A stretch of DNA of 64,000 nt from Ochromonas danica (Eukaryota; Sar; Chrysophyceae; Chromulinales; Chromulinaceae): positions 124,001 to 188,000 of the forward strand of contig VKHL01000034.1 in assembly GCA_015146655.1 (NCBI GenBank), read 5' to 3'. Positions 1 to 9,651 of this stretch are shown here, in pieces; positions within the stretch are counted from its first letter, which is position 1; every line of letters begins with the position of its first letter. The position numbers and the translations under genes are program-made. The notes beneath the pieces were generated by a model. It saw only the letters and a list, made by a program, of their open reading frames with translations. It did not search any database and had not been told where the DNA came from.

Positions 1-316
1 GCTGTAGTAGTTGTGCAGTAGTAAAACTGGTATTTTGAAGTACTTGCACTGCTGATGACGGCCTGTGTGTATATCCCTGTCGTCACCTTCTCTGTTGCCA
101 CCTACCAACGGCACAATTTAATTAATTGAGTAGGAGTCACTGTTACTCCTACAGAAGAGGATTGGCAATCGTTGCAAATCCTCAACACAATTAATTTAAT
201 TATGCAATTGATAGGTGGCAGCAACAGAGAAAGGTAACAACCGGGATATACATACAGTTCGTCATCAATAGCGCAAGTACTTCAAAATACCACTGTTTTA
301 CTGCAACAACTACAGC
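1..316. repeat. Imperfect foldback (long inverted repeat) element
   Basis: Bases 1 to about 128 read as an imperfect reverse complement of about 190 to 316, judged by eye at roughly 80 percent identity with small indels. The spacer holds two further small hairpins: about 130-151 (stem AGGAGT/ACTCCT) and about 157-183 (stem GAGGATT/AATCCTC). The left arm starts at the first base of the window, so the element may extend further left. No reading frame of note lies inside. It resembles a miniature foldback element, but no target-site duplication can be seen. No other gene is visible in 1-447. Confidence 0.7.
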
Positions 317-447
317 TACAGAGGAGGAACTTAACTGAAGTACAGCAGTAGCTTTACCATAAACTACTATGAATATAATAACCCTACTATGGATATCTAA
401 TACCTCTTCCATCTTGCTTGATAATAGACTAGTTGTTGTTATTGTTG

Positions 448-2193
448 TCATAAAAAATGAGTTCCCAAATATCTTGTCCAACAATGTAATTCTACATTAA
501 ACCTATACGAAACATGCCATGTTAGATAGATAGCCCCTTCTACAAGAGTTATAGGCCATTTTACTTTCCTATCCAGTAGAAATCCATCTAACATATCTTC
601 CGAAGCTATTTCTTCACTAACATTCAGAGAAATCTCTGTCAGACTTGAATGATTTGATACAGCTATTAGACTCTTTACTCCACAACCAGCTGGAAGTCTG
701 ATAAACTGTAATAATTGACATGACTGTATCATTTCACTTACCATTTCATCTGAAAAATCAAATGGAGTAAGACCTAAATCTAACTGTGTCAGATTCTTCC
801 CATATTTTGCTATAGCTGTTAGAAGTGCATCACTGTGTCTATTGTTGGTATCGTCCATACTTAGAAGCAAGCTGTTCAAATGAGGAAGATCCTCTAGTAA
901 AGCAATCAAAGAGGCCTCTGATGCAGAAGTCCCTAGATCAAGTTGATATGACTCTAAGATAGCCTTCAAATTCCCCATGGGATGGTAGTCTTCTATTAGA
1001 CTTAAAGCTGCTTGCTTGTACTGATTTCTTCTTAAAGCATGTGATAAACAGACAGCCCAATCATCTCCACTGCTGACCCCTATGTATATATAATTGTTCT
1101 CTTCATCTGTGTTAATAGTTCCATCAATAGATACATATTGGAGAAATGGACATTGTTCATAGAGAAGACGAACCTTCTCTATACTACATGGAAGAGTATT
1201 TAGTATTGCAAATCGTTTCAACTTCGGACATGATGTTGCTATGGAGACCAAGATAGCATCATCAATCGTAGAGGATGGCATATCGATAACGACAACAGTT
1301 AGTGTCTCTAATAACATCCCGGTACCTGATGAGAGATACGGTAACAACGACGATTCCATCAGCTGCCAGTTGGTCATAGTAACATCTAATACCTTCAGAT
1401 GAATTTCATTATTGATTAGGACAGATACAATCAAGTCCATTCCTCCTCCATTAATATGCAAATATAACTCTTGTAAGCTTCTAGCATGTTTAGTCAGTAG
1501 ATTTGTTATGATAACATCATGACTTTCATAATCCATAGGACAGTCTTTCAGATCGACTATTATCAACGAATTCTCTCTTAACGTCTCTACTAGCACTTCC
1601 AAAACAATTTCATAGAGATGCTTATTTTGATCCATTAGTCTCATTATCACTCCTTGTAGACCACGACAATGACTCAAGAAGACAGAGAGATTATTGCTGA
1701 TCATCATGGTATTAGAGGAATAACAATCATCATCATCACTAATAATAGAAGAAGTCTTGCAGCATCTTCTTCTTCCTCCTCCTTTGGTTATCTCAATGGT
1801 TTGGATAGTAGGACAATAAGTCTGTAAGTCTAACCCTTTGACTAGATATTGTAAGATATTAAGTTTCACAGGAAATCTCTCAATACAAAATATTTGATGA
1901 GAAATCAACCAGAAATAGAAAATCTTCATTTTATTCATTGAATTATCATCATCATCATCCTTTAGTGACTTTCGTCCACTACGTGGTGGAACAAGATTAT
2001 TGTCATTAGTCATAGTCTCATTACAAATACCAGTACATCCTCTCACTCGAAGGTTCGTCAAGGAAGATAACCAAATCTCTCGCACAGTCTTCCCCACACA
2101 GGCTATATCCAACTGGGATAGATCTTTCCATCCCAACCACTCAGAATATATACTATGAAGAATATCTCTTGGTAATTGCCAGATAACACTCAT
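448..2193 (-). CDS. F-box-like leucine-rich-repeat protein
   Basis: This is a single-exon 581-residue protein. The first 45 residues (LPRDILHSIYSEW, then a WKDLSQLDIACV segment) read like an F-box-type helical module, the part that would contact SKP1 in an SCF ubiquitin ligase. The rest is a series of irregular leucine-rich repeats of the RNI/AMN1 kind, with segments such as LTQLDLGLTPF, LPHLNSLLLSM and LKVLDVTMTNW. Known F-box/LRR proteins use the LRR solenoid to pick substrates; here the substrate is unknown. The start at 2193 is chosen because the F-box-like segment begins within eight residues of it. The gene is divergent from the LRR gene at 2469, with 275 bases between the two start codons. 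The call rests on N-terminal pattern and leucine spacing. The F-box assignment is less certain than the LRR assignment. Confidence 0.72.
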   Translation of the reverse strand: MSVIWQLPRDILHSIYSEWLGWKDLSQLDIACVGKTVREIWLSSLTNLRVRGCTGICNETMTNDNNLVPPRSGRKSLKDDDDDNSMNKMKIFYFWLISHQIFCIERFPVKLNILQYLVKGLDLQTYCPTIQTIEITKGGGRRRCCKTSSIISDDDDCYSSNTMMISNNLSVFLSHCRGLQGVIMRLMDQNKHLYEIVLEVLVETLRENSLIIVDLKDCPMDYESHDVIITNLLTKHARSLQELYLHINGGGMDLIVSVLINNEIHLKVLDVTMTNWQLMESSLLPYLSSGTGMLLETLTVVVIDMPSSTIDDAILVSIATSCPKLKRFAILNTLPCSIEKVRLLYEQCPFLQYVSIDGTINTDEENNYIYIGVSSGDDWAVCLSHALRRNQYKQAALSLIEDYHPMGNLKAILESYQLDLGTSASEASLIALLEDLPHLNSLLLSMDDTNNRHSDALLTAIAKYGKNLTQLDLGLTPFDFSDEMVSEMIQSCQLLQFIRLPAGCGVKSLIAVSNHSSLTEISLNVSEEIASEDMLDGFLLDRKVKWPITLVEGAIYLTWHVSYRFNVELHCWTRYLGTHFL

Positions 2194-2468
2194 CTTAGCT
2201 TAGCTTCTCATCAAATAACAACAGCAAAACAAAATGATTTTTTGGTGTGGTTTTCTGTTTTGAAAAAGGCGATTTATTGAATCGTTATGAGCGGTTTTAA
2301 ACTCCACTTTTCTTGGTTTGGACTAGCTCTCATAAGCTAGTGGGAGTGTTGAATAGGAGCACTAACAACAGGTTAAAACTACGGATTTGATTCTTTTATG
2401 AGTGTAAGATATGACTTTTATCAACCTCCTTCATCCAGCACAACAACACAATCAAAACATCATCTTCA
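2194..2468. promoter_or_regulatory. Shared intergenic region of two divergent LRR genes
   Basis: These 275 bases separate the start codons of two head-to-head LRR genes, so both promoters must lie here or overlap the genes. A small perfect hairpin, ACTAGCT/AGCTAGT with a 6-base loop, sits at about 2323-2342. No TATA box or other core element can be assigned with confidence. Confidence 0.4.
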
Positions 2469-4472
2469 ATGATGAAGATGATGATCACTGATCTAGGAGA
2501 TCTATGCTATTATATTATTACTTGGATTGAAGTCAATGATCTCTGTTCATTTACTATTGCTTTATCTTCTCAAGGAAAGAACTTTCTTTCCTTCTATTCA
2601 AGAAAACAATCTCCTTCATCAACAACAACAACAACAACAACACATCATGATAATGTTGAATTACTACAAGTAGTACATGGTCTATCCTCACATTATTTAG
2701 AAGGTGACTATGCTCGTTGGATTCAAAGACATCACTGTCCTATTGACCAGGTATTCTTACAGCATGGTCATATCCTCAACACCTCTTCTTTCTTATATCA
2801 ACAATATTACCTTCTATGGATATCCATTTCTTATCTAGAAGTTGATTCTATTCCATCTTTGATTACCTTGATTCAATACCAGCAACGATTGAAGAGACTA
2901 AGTCTGATGAATTGTATGTTGACAGTATTGGATGAATTCTCCACTTTACTACTAACAACTACAACTGTTACCACTACTATCACTGCTAACACTACTGCTA
3001 ACACTACTGCTAACACTACTGCTAACACCCCCACTACTACTATGACAGCACAAAGAAAAATGATAGCAACAGAGACACTAAGACAGATTGACATTTCATT
3101 CAGTCTAGAAGAAGTGTTATTACCACAACAACAACAACAACAACATCAACACCAACAACCCATAGCAACAACTACTGCAGGAGGAAGAAGAAGACCTTCT
3201 TCATTCATTATTGCTAGAATTCTCACTGCATTTCCCTGCCTAGAGAAGGTAAATCTTCATCGTTGTCGACTCCAGAATGAAGAGTATGATGGTCTAGAGG
3301 AGATTACACAAGGATGTTCAAAGATTAAAGAATGGCATCTATCATATGATACATCTTTAAGAGGAATTGACTTGAGAAGAATCATTGATAGTTATTATCA
3401 TCAAGTAGAAAGTATAGAATTAACAGGTTGTTGTCTATTAAGAGATGAAGATATTAGCTATTTGGGAAGATGTTGTAGTACATCATTACAAACACTTTCC
3501 TTAGCAAGAATCATTGATCTTACAGATGATGCTTTATATGGATTCTATGAGAATAAGAATATGTCAATGTCATCATTACATCATCTTCTATCTCTGGATC
3601 TATCATATTGTTTTCAAATCACTGATCATGGTCTTGCTCAATTGATAATATCATGTGGTCAAAGGTTACGAATACTTCGATTAAGTCATTGTGTACATCT
3701 AGCTAGTCAAACTTTCCATCAAATTGCTTTATCTTGTCCTGACTTAGAAATATTGGATTTAACTTATTGTAGTCGATTGACAGATACGACTTTAATTCAT
3801 CTTTCATCATCATGTAGAAGATTGAAAGAGATGAATATTGATTATTGTACTTTAATTAGTCCTGTCGGGATGAAAGGAATGTTATTTCATCTCGATCAAT
3901 ATCAAGACATTAACATGCAATCATCATCAGCATCATCATCAGCATCACCTCATCGTCATCATCATTCTTCTTCACTCACACAGGATCATTCTAAACGCTT
4001 ACCTTATCTTCTTCCTCCTCCTATTGGTCTAGTTTATCTACATTTATCTAATTTAATCCTATTAAATGATAATTGTATATTAGATTGTATTCCTTTCTTA
4101 CAATCTATTAAAGAAATCTATCTAGATGGTTGTGTAGAATTGACAGATATTAGTGTATTAAGTCTTTTGGCAGGTTGTCCAAGATTAGAAGTGTTATCCT
4201 TAGCAGACAATAACCATCTGACAGATCTTTGTATAGAGAAGTTATTAGAGCTACAATCATCATCACCACCTTCATCTCTACCATGTCATTCTAGAAGATC
4301 TTATCGATTGTTCTTGTTGGATCTTTCCTTTTGTCCTCTAATAACCAGACATGCTGTTAGTCGATTGAGAAGTAGTGGTCTAGTGAAAAGAGTGAAACAT
4401 TGTCAGCAATCACCATTGGATAGTGGGATAGAAGATGACAGCTCGCCACTGGAGGATGAAGAACAACCTTGA
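2469..4472 (+). CDS. Leucine-rich-repeat (AMN1/RNI-type) F-box-like protein
   Basis: This is a single-exon 667-residue protein. The N-terminal 50 residues (LGDLCYYIITWIEVNDLCSF) look like a weak F-box. From about residue 270 there is a run of cysteine-containing LRRs of about 25-26 residues: LRILRLSHCVHLAS, LEILDLTYCSRLTD, LKEMNIDYCTLIS and LEVLSLADNNHLTD. This is the pattern of FBXL/AMN1 proteins. Low-complexity inserts interrupt the chain: a Thr run near residue 55, four copies of a 12-base unit encoding TANT near 2987-3030, a Gln/His stretch near 3125-3160 and a Ser/His stretch near 3917-3975. These inserts look like slippage of short DNA repeats in loops. Role as an SCF substrate receptor is inferred from the family only. 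It is a divergent neighbour and probable distant paralogue of the gene at 448-2193. Confidence 0.75.
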   Translation: MMKMMITDLGDLCYYIITWIEVNDLCSFTIALSSQGKNFLSFYSRKQSPSSTTTTTTTHHDNVELLQVVHGLSSHYLEGDYARWIQRHHCPIDQVFLQHGHILNTSSFLYQQYYLLWISISYLEVDSIPSLITLIQYQQRLKRLSLMNCMLTVLDEFSTLLLTTTTVTTTITANTTANTTANTTANTPTTTMTAQRKMIATETLRQIDISFSLEEVLLPQQQQQQHQHQQPIATTTAGGRRRPSSFIIARILTAFPCLEKVNLHRCRLQNEEYDGLEEITQGCSKIKEWHLSYDTSLRGIDLRRIIDSYYHQVESIELTGCCLLRDEDISYLGRCCSTSLQTLSLARIIDLTDDALYGFYENKNMSMSSLHHLLSLDLSYCFQITDHGLAQLIISCGQRLRILRLSHCVHLASQTFHQIALSCPDLEILDLTYCSRLTDTTLIHLSSSCRRLKEMNIDYCTLISPVGMKGMLFHLDQYQDINMQSSSASSSASPHRHHHSSSLTQDHSKRLPYLLPPPIGLVYLHLSNLILLNDNCILDCIPFLQSIKEIYLDGCVELTDISVLSLLAGCPRLEVLSLADNNHLTDLCIEKLLELQSSSPPSSLPCHSRRSYRLFLLDLSFCPLITRHAVSRLRSSGLVKRVKHCQQSPLDSGIEDDSSPLEDEEQP

Positions 4473-4933
4473 TATCTCATACTGTTCTTCAACTCTAATA
4501 ATACACAGCAACTCTATCAACCAATTCGTCTCTTAGTAATAGTAAAGTAATTCGGTTGACTAGTAATATTAAAGATGGGAATATAGTAGTTAGTAGCTAC
4601 AGTCAGGTATTGCCACAGTAAAGAGAAGAAGGCCTTGGTTTGAATAGTGTAGTCTTAGTATATACACTACATCGCCCTGTTACATTGCACGCTTTTGAGG
4701 GGATTGTAACGTATGGTTAATAGTTAACTTCCAGGTCGTTCTATAACAACTAACATGTCATCCACGTTGCTTGTTACCATCGCTGTTAAGATACCATTCA
4801 ATGAAGGGTATTTATAGTACTCCCTCCGATTTCATTGCTTGATTATTAGGCAGTTGAGAGAGAGAGAGGTAATTTAGAGTTTCACCATTCTTTATCACGA
4901 CCTTGTCATGGACCAAATGACAATCTTTCCTTC
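4473..4933. other. Intergenic region between convergent genes
   Basis: This 461-base stretch lies between the 3' ends of the LRR gene (+) and the ankyrin gene (-). It holds a short GAGAGAGA run near 4857-4867. No reading frame, RNA gene or repeat element could be recognised. Confidence 0.6.
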
Positions 4934-7900
4934 TCATACATTTCTCGCTCGTGCTCCATGTTCCGTCAGAAGTTGTTCGATTTCTTCTGTCGCTGCCACA
5001 TCCAGCGGAGTATGACCATTCTAACCAGACAAAACAATAACAGCAACAACAACAAGATGGAGATACGGTTATTGTCAGTCATCCTCTGTGAAGACCATCA
5101 TGTTCTTCACCAGCACACACCACATTACATAGGCTATCTTACTTCATCGGCTTGGTTGACATTGACTCCATCATGCGACAATAACTTTCGTACTATCTCC
5201 ATGTGACCTTCCGCGCATGCTGCATGTAAAGGAGCCCATCCACCCTGCTCACATATATTTAAGCATATTTAAGCTGCATTTTAAATCAATCATAAGCAGC
5301 TTTTTCTCAACTTACTTGGTCAGCTTTGTTTACATCAATATGAGAATGCTGAAGCAATGCTTCCACCACTTGGAGACGACCCTCTTGGCAGGCTTCATGC
5401 AAAACTGTCCATCCTTCCTATTCCCACATGCATATATATTGATATCGAATGCCCACGTAATTGACCACAAGCAGTAGTAGTAGTACTGACATGAATACGT
5501 TCATAAAGTATAATCACAGTACCAGTGCAAATACCCATTGCAACAAGAAAACACTGGACAAAGATAAGAGGATGGTATGACTATAGATAACAGAACCTTC
5601 TCAAGATAACCATGGCGTATTACACAAGCTACGAACAGCATCACCATAACACTATATATATATCAATTATTCTCATGTATAATTATACACAATGTTTGTT
5701 TACATTCACCCCACACATCGCTCAGATATAGCAGGTACTGTAGTTAGACTAACCCGGTCAGCGTTCACATCAACACGATCATCCTGTAGTAGGACCTGTA
5801 TTACTTCCACATGACCCTGGCTGCACGCAGCTAATAACGGATCCCATCCATTCTATCCTCACAAATGCATATACAATATACAGTATATCACATTAACACA
5901 ACTGTTCGTTATCGTAGTGCTTATAACATAGCTGTGCAACATCCATCACAACCCAGACCGCATTTCATTCAAACAGCACTAATAAACATATATACTACTT
6001 GTCTAGTCACCATCATTAAAATGATACAGATACACACAAATCAACTATAATGATAACAGTCAACTTTACCTTGTCAGCCAAGGTTACGTCTACCTCACTG
6101 CTTCTCAACAGAACTCTCACTACGTCCGCAAAACCATCCCAGCACGCACCCACTAATACAGTCCTTCCCTCCTATTCATATACAACCATGTCACACGTTA
6201 AAATGGAGCGATTCATTTGTGACAACAGAAGCAGCAAATAGAATCACAACAGCACCTTCACATAATACACAAACCTCATATCAACCGAGCCATACATCAT
6301 ACAAACAAAGCCACAGAAGCTCTCATGTTAAGCATTTTATTATCAAATACCTCAGAAACTACGTTAACATCAACGCGAATGTCCTCTAGCAGCACTTCAA
6401 CAACTCTCACAAGATTATAGGTGCATGCGATAATAAGCAACGGAGTGATTCCTCGCTATTCACACACAGTTAGTTACATAAGTACAACAGCAATCATTGG
6501 TACAGAATCCATAGCTACACATTCACCACCAGTCATTTTCAAATACATTACCCACCGCTACCTTCCATCAGTAGGATATAATCAAACGTACCTCGTCAAC
6601 TTGTTGGTGGGCATTATCTGACGACAACAACCTAACGACCAATGGCCTAATGAGCTCCGCATTGTCACGACAGCGGGTAGTTAAGAGAGCACTCCAAATT
6701 ATCTATAAACACATAGCAAGCATGGTGAGTATCGAATGTCTATATTATAGCCAACACCACTGCATTTTCTAATTGAATAACAGTAAAGTGTTTCCGAGAA
6801 CATTGCACAGAGTTATATCAACTTATATCAACTAAGTCCTTGGAAATTCGCTTCTCATCACTAATCAAATCTACCTGGGAAGAGGCTATTACATCCACAC
6901 GAATATCCTGCAGCAATAGCCTCACTACTTCCACTTCACCATTGTAGCACGCAGCTAACAATGGACCATTACCCGCCTAAACTCATACAATAAAATATAT
7001 TAGAACCTGTATGAGAGTCCAAATGTAATAACATTGAACTAATATAGAGAAACAAAGCGTTGCCTCATTGCACAACACACTCATGGAGCGCTGGGGTTTC
7101 ACAGTCAGTACCTTGTCAGCTATGGTTATGTCAACCCGATTGTCCTCTATCAACCTTTTTACCACCTCCTTGTGACCACCATAGCATGCTGCAAAAAATG
7201 CAGTCCTTCGATTCTATCCAAACACAAACACACACATCGATAACAGAATGCACTACTAACATGTTCCAAACATGTTATCAATTCTAGCTCGCTATTCTCC
7301 TTCACTCACCTTAATGTCGACTGCATTCACAGCAATCTCAGGATGCAGTAGAAGTAACCTCACTATCTCATCGTGTCCCTTGGATGCAGATATACATAGA
7401 GCTGTCGCACCCTATTCATCAGACAAATCGCAGTCAAATCCATACAGTCCCTCATTATTAAATAAAAGGTCCATAATACAACGATAAATACAGCAAGTAT
7501 CATGCACACTCCCACATTCCCACACTCTGAGTAAACATTCTCTTCCTTCCTTACCTCCGCTTGAGTGAAGCTTTGATTAATTTCCTCGGCAGGTATTCTG
7601 TGAACAGCCTGACAAGCCTCTAACACTTTCAATAGAGTTACATCTCCTGACTCAGCTATTCGCTGTAAGTCACTTGAGACAGCTTGTACTAGATAAGAGA
7701 TAGTTTCTTCTTCTCTTCTTTCTACTTCAACTCGTCTTCTTTCTTCAACCTCTAGTTCAATGGACAGTGCATCCACTCTTGTTTCCAAAACGGTATCTAG
7801 AAGGTCAGACATCACCTCCTCTATCACAACACGATCTTTTTCGTCTTGTATTCTTCTTATTTCTTCACTCCTTCTCACTTCTTCTTCTGCTTCATCTTTC

Positions 7901-8070
7901 TTCTCTAAAATCGAAATGACCTTTTCTGTCACTTCCATCAAATAGGAAAATAAATAATAAAATAATTTTATAATGCATTGAATGAGGTAGACAACAAATC
8001 TAAGTTCAGCTTGTAGTTCTTCTAAGAGATCATTTGGTAATCCTAGTAATATCTTGACAAACTTGTTCAT
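4934..8070 (-). CDS. Coiled-coil/ankyrin-repeat protein, one repeat per exon
   Basis: I resolve 11 exons on the minus strand: 7555-8070, 7310-7411, 7112-7213, 6875-6976, 6592-6702, 6351-6455, 6070-6171, 5754-5852, 5316-5417, 5143-5244 and 4934-5020. Joined, they give 509 residues. Every boundary is GT-AG and every intron is in phase 0. Exon 1 encodes a hydrophobic/amphipathic N-terminal segment (FVVYLIQCIIKLFYYLFSYL), then a charged coiled coil. Each internal exon is 99-111 bases (33-37 codons) and encodes one ankyrin repeat; clear ones include GWAPLHAACAEGHMEIVRKLL and NGWDPLLAACSQGHVEVI. The last exon is a half repeat (NGHTPLDVAA) ending in TGA at 4934-4936. Ankyrin stacks bind other proteins; the partner is unknown. 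Exon 1 is homologous to the starts of the genes at 39784 and 51620, so this is the most diverged member of a three-gene family. Unlike the 51620 gene it has no C-terminal membrane segment. Confidence 0.85.
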
Positions 8071-9651
8071 CTTTTTTTGGTTTTGATTCTTCTGACAACA
8101 AACAACAACAAGACAGTGAGAGAGAGAGAGAGAGAGAGCACTTTCGGAATTTTGACATTTCGCAATTTTGCGATTTTGCGATTTTGCGATTTTGCAATGC
8201 CAGATTCCAGAAATCCAAATCCATCAATCATCGAAGTAAATGATGATGACTTGACAAACGGATTGTTGACTGCATCATTCATGATTAGCATATCGGTTGA
8301 TTGATTGTATAGAATGTGTCAAAAGAACCTAAGAATGTCAGAGAAAGTTAGTAGTTTGTAATGGTCCTGACAAGTCATTTCTCAAAACAAATCGTGTCAC
8401 TGACGGTTGAAAATCCTATCATTTTCAAATCTACTGTCAAATCATGAAGCGTAGACTAATATGTGAATGGCTCTATCGGTCACAATGTCCATCTCTAGTT
8501 TGAAGTTAAGGAATGAAATTCAGTGATGAGCAAATTCGGTTGCCTTCCTAAACAACTGAAATATCAGAGTTTGTCTTGGTTATTATCCGATGAGAGCCTG
8601 AACTCCCTCCATTGCAAGAGTTGAGAGTGATGGCTATCAGCACGTTTACTAACAGATTCTTCGTCGTGAATGAAGACTTAGACTGTATTTTATCAAATTA
8701 TCCTTCTCTCAATCTCTCTGTTGAGTACCTTAGATAGTAGGTATCTAGATATGATACCTTTTACTAATATGAGATGAGTTATCGGTTGATTAAAAGTGTT
8801 TTTGGAGATGTTTGGATGTGAGAGCATATTATGTGCAGCACAGTAACTAATGAGAGAGAACTTTGGCCATGTCAGAGCGTTAAAGTTCTGATTTGATCAG
8901 ATCTCTCTGTCTTGGATATTGTCTGGTTGATATGGATGGAGAAGAATGGTTTTCTTCTGTTTCTTCCAAGAAGGCATCCTTTTATTCTAGTGGAAGAGTT
9001 TCTCCAAACAAATGTCGTTGAGATGCCATAGAGGCAAAAAATGGGTGAGGTGGTGACAGAGCTGGTGACAGTGGTAGACTAGTCTAGTTGTAGGACAGCA
9101 GGCGTATCTCCACAGCAGGTTAGGGTTAGGTGTGGTTTGCTTTGTTTTGTTTTGTTGTTTATTATTATGTACTTACAAAATGGTTACATTTACATACGAA
9201 AAAGGATGCGCATAGGCTGTGTTTTTAATAAAATTGGTTGATATAGTTCAAAACTCTTTATCTTCTTCAAAAATATATGATATCTCACATGCCATAAAGT
9301 ACTGTAGAAACAATGATAGCTGAAAGATGAGTGATAGAGTCACCACCAGTCAAATAAATGCTCTTGTCACTGGAGATGTCTTATTGCGAAGCATTAGCCA
9401 TATCAATGTCGTGATACAACCCTATTTGGAAAAGGGGCAAGCCCCTGTCGTGTAGAGAAGAGTTGAATTAACGCATCTGCATCATCTCTTTTCTAACTCT
9501 CTCACAAACTTCTTTTTCTCCCACACTTCCCACAGTGATCACGCCCCTCACCAAAAGCCCATTTTCGTGTTTCGGGGTTTTCGTTGTTTCCCTCTGGCAG
9601 GATGATGGCAGGTCATACCCAATTGACCAAGTCGAGAGGAAGAATATTGTA
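8071..9651. other. Long intergenic region upstream of the ankyrin and Argonaute genes
   Basis: About 1.58 kb separates the divergent ankyrin (-) and Argonaute (+) genes. A (GA)n run lies near 8117-8139, and about five copies of an 8-base TTTTGCGA-type unit lie at about 8157-8196, just upstream of the ankyrin gene start. Two tandem TTAGGG-like units at about 9121-9134 are too few to mean anything. A GGGGC-AA-GCCCC hairpin sits at about 9435-9447. No reading frame of 60 codons from an ATG with family likeness was seen. It must contain both promoters. Confidence 0.55.

Noticed and set aside
9121-9134. TTAGGG-like pair suggesting an interstitial telomere repeat
   Set aside because: Only two units; expected by chance in a window of this size.
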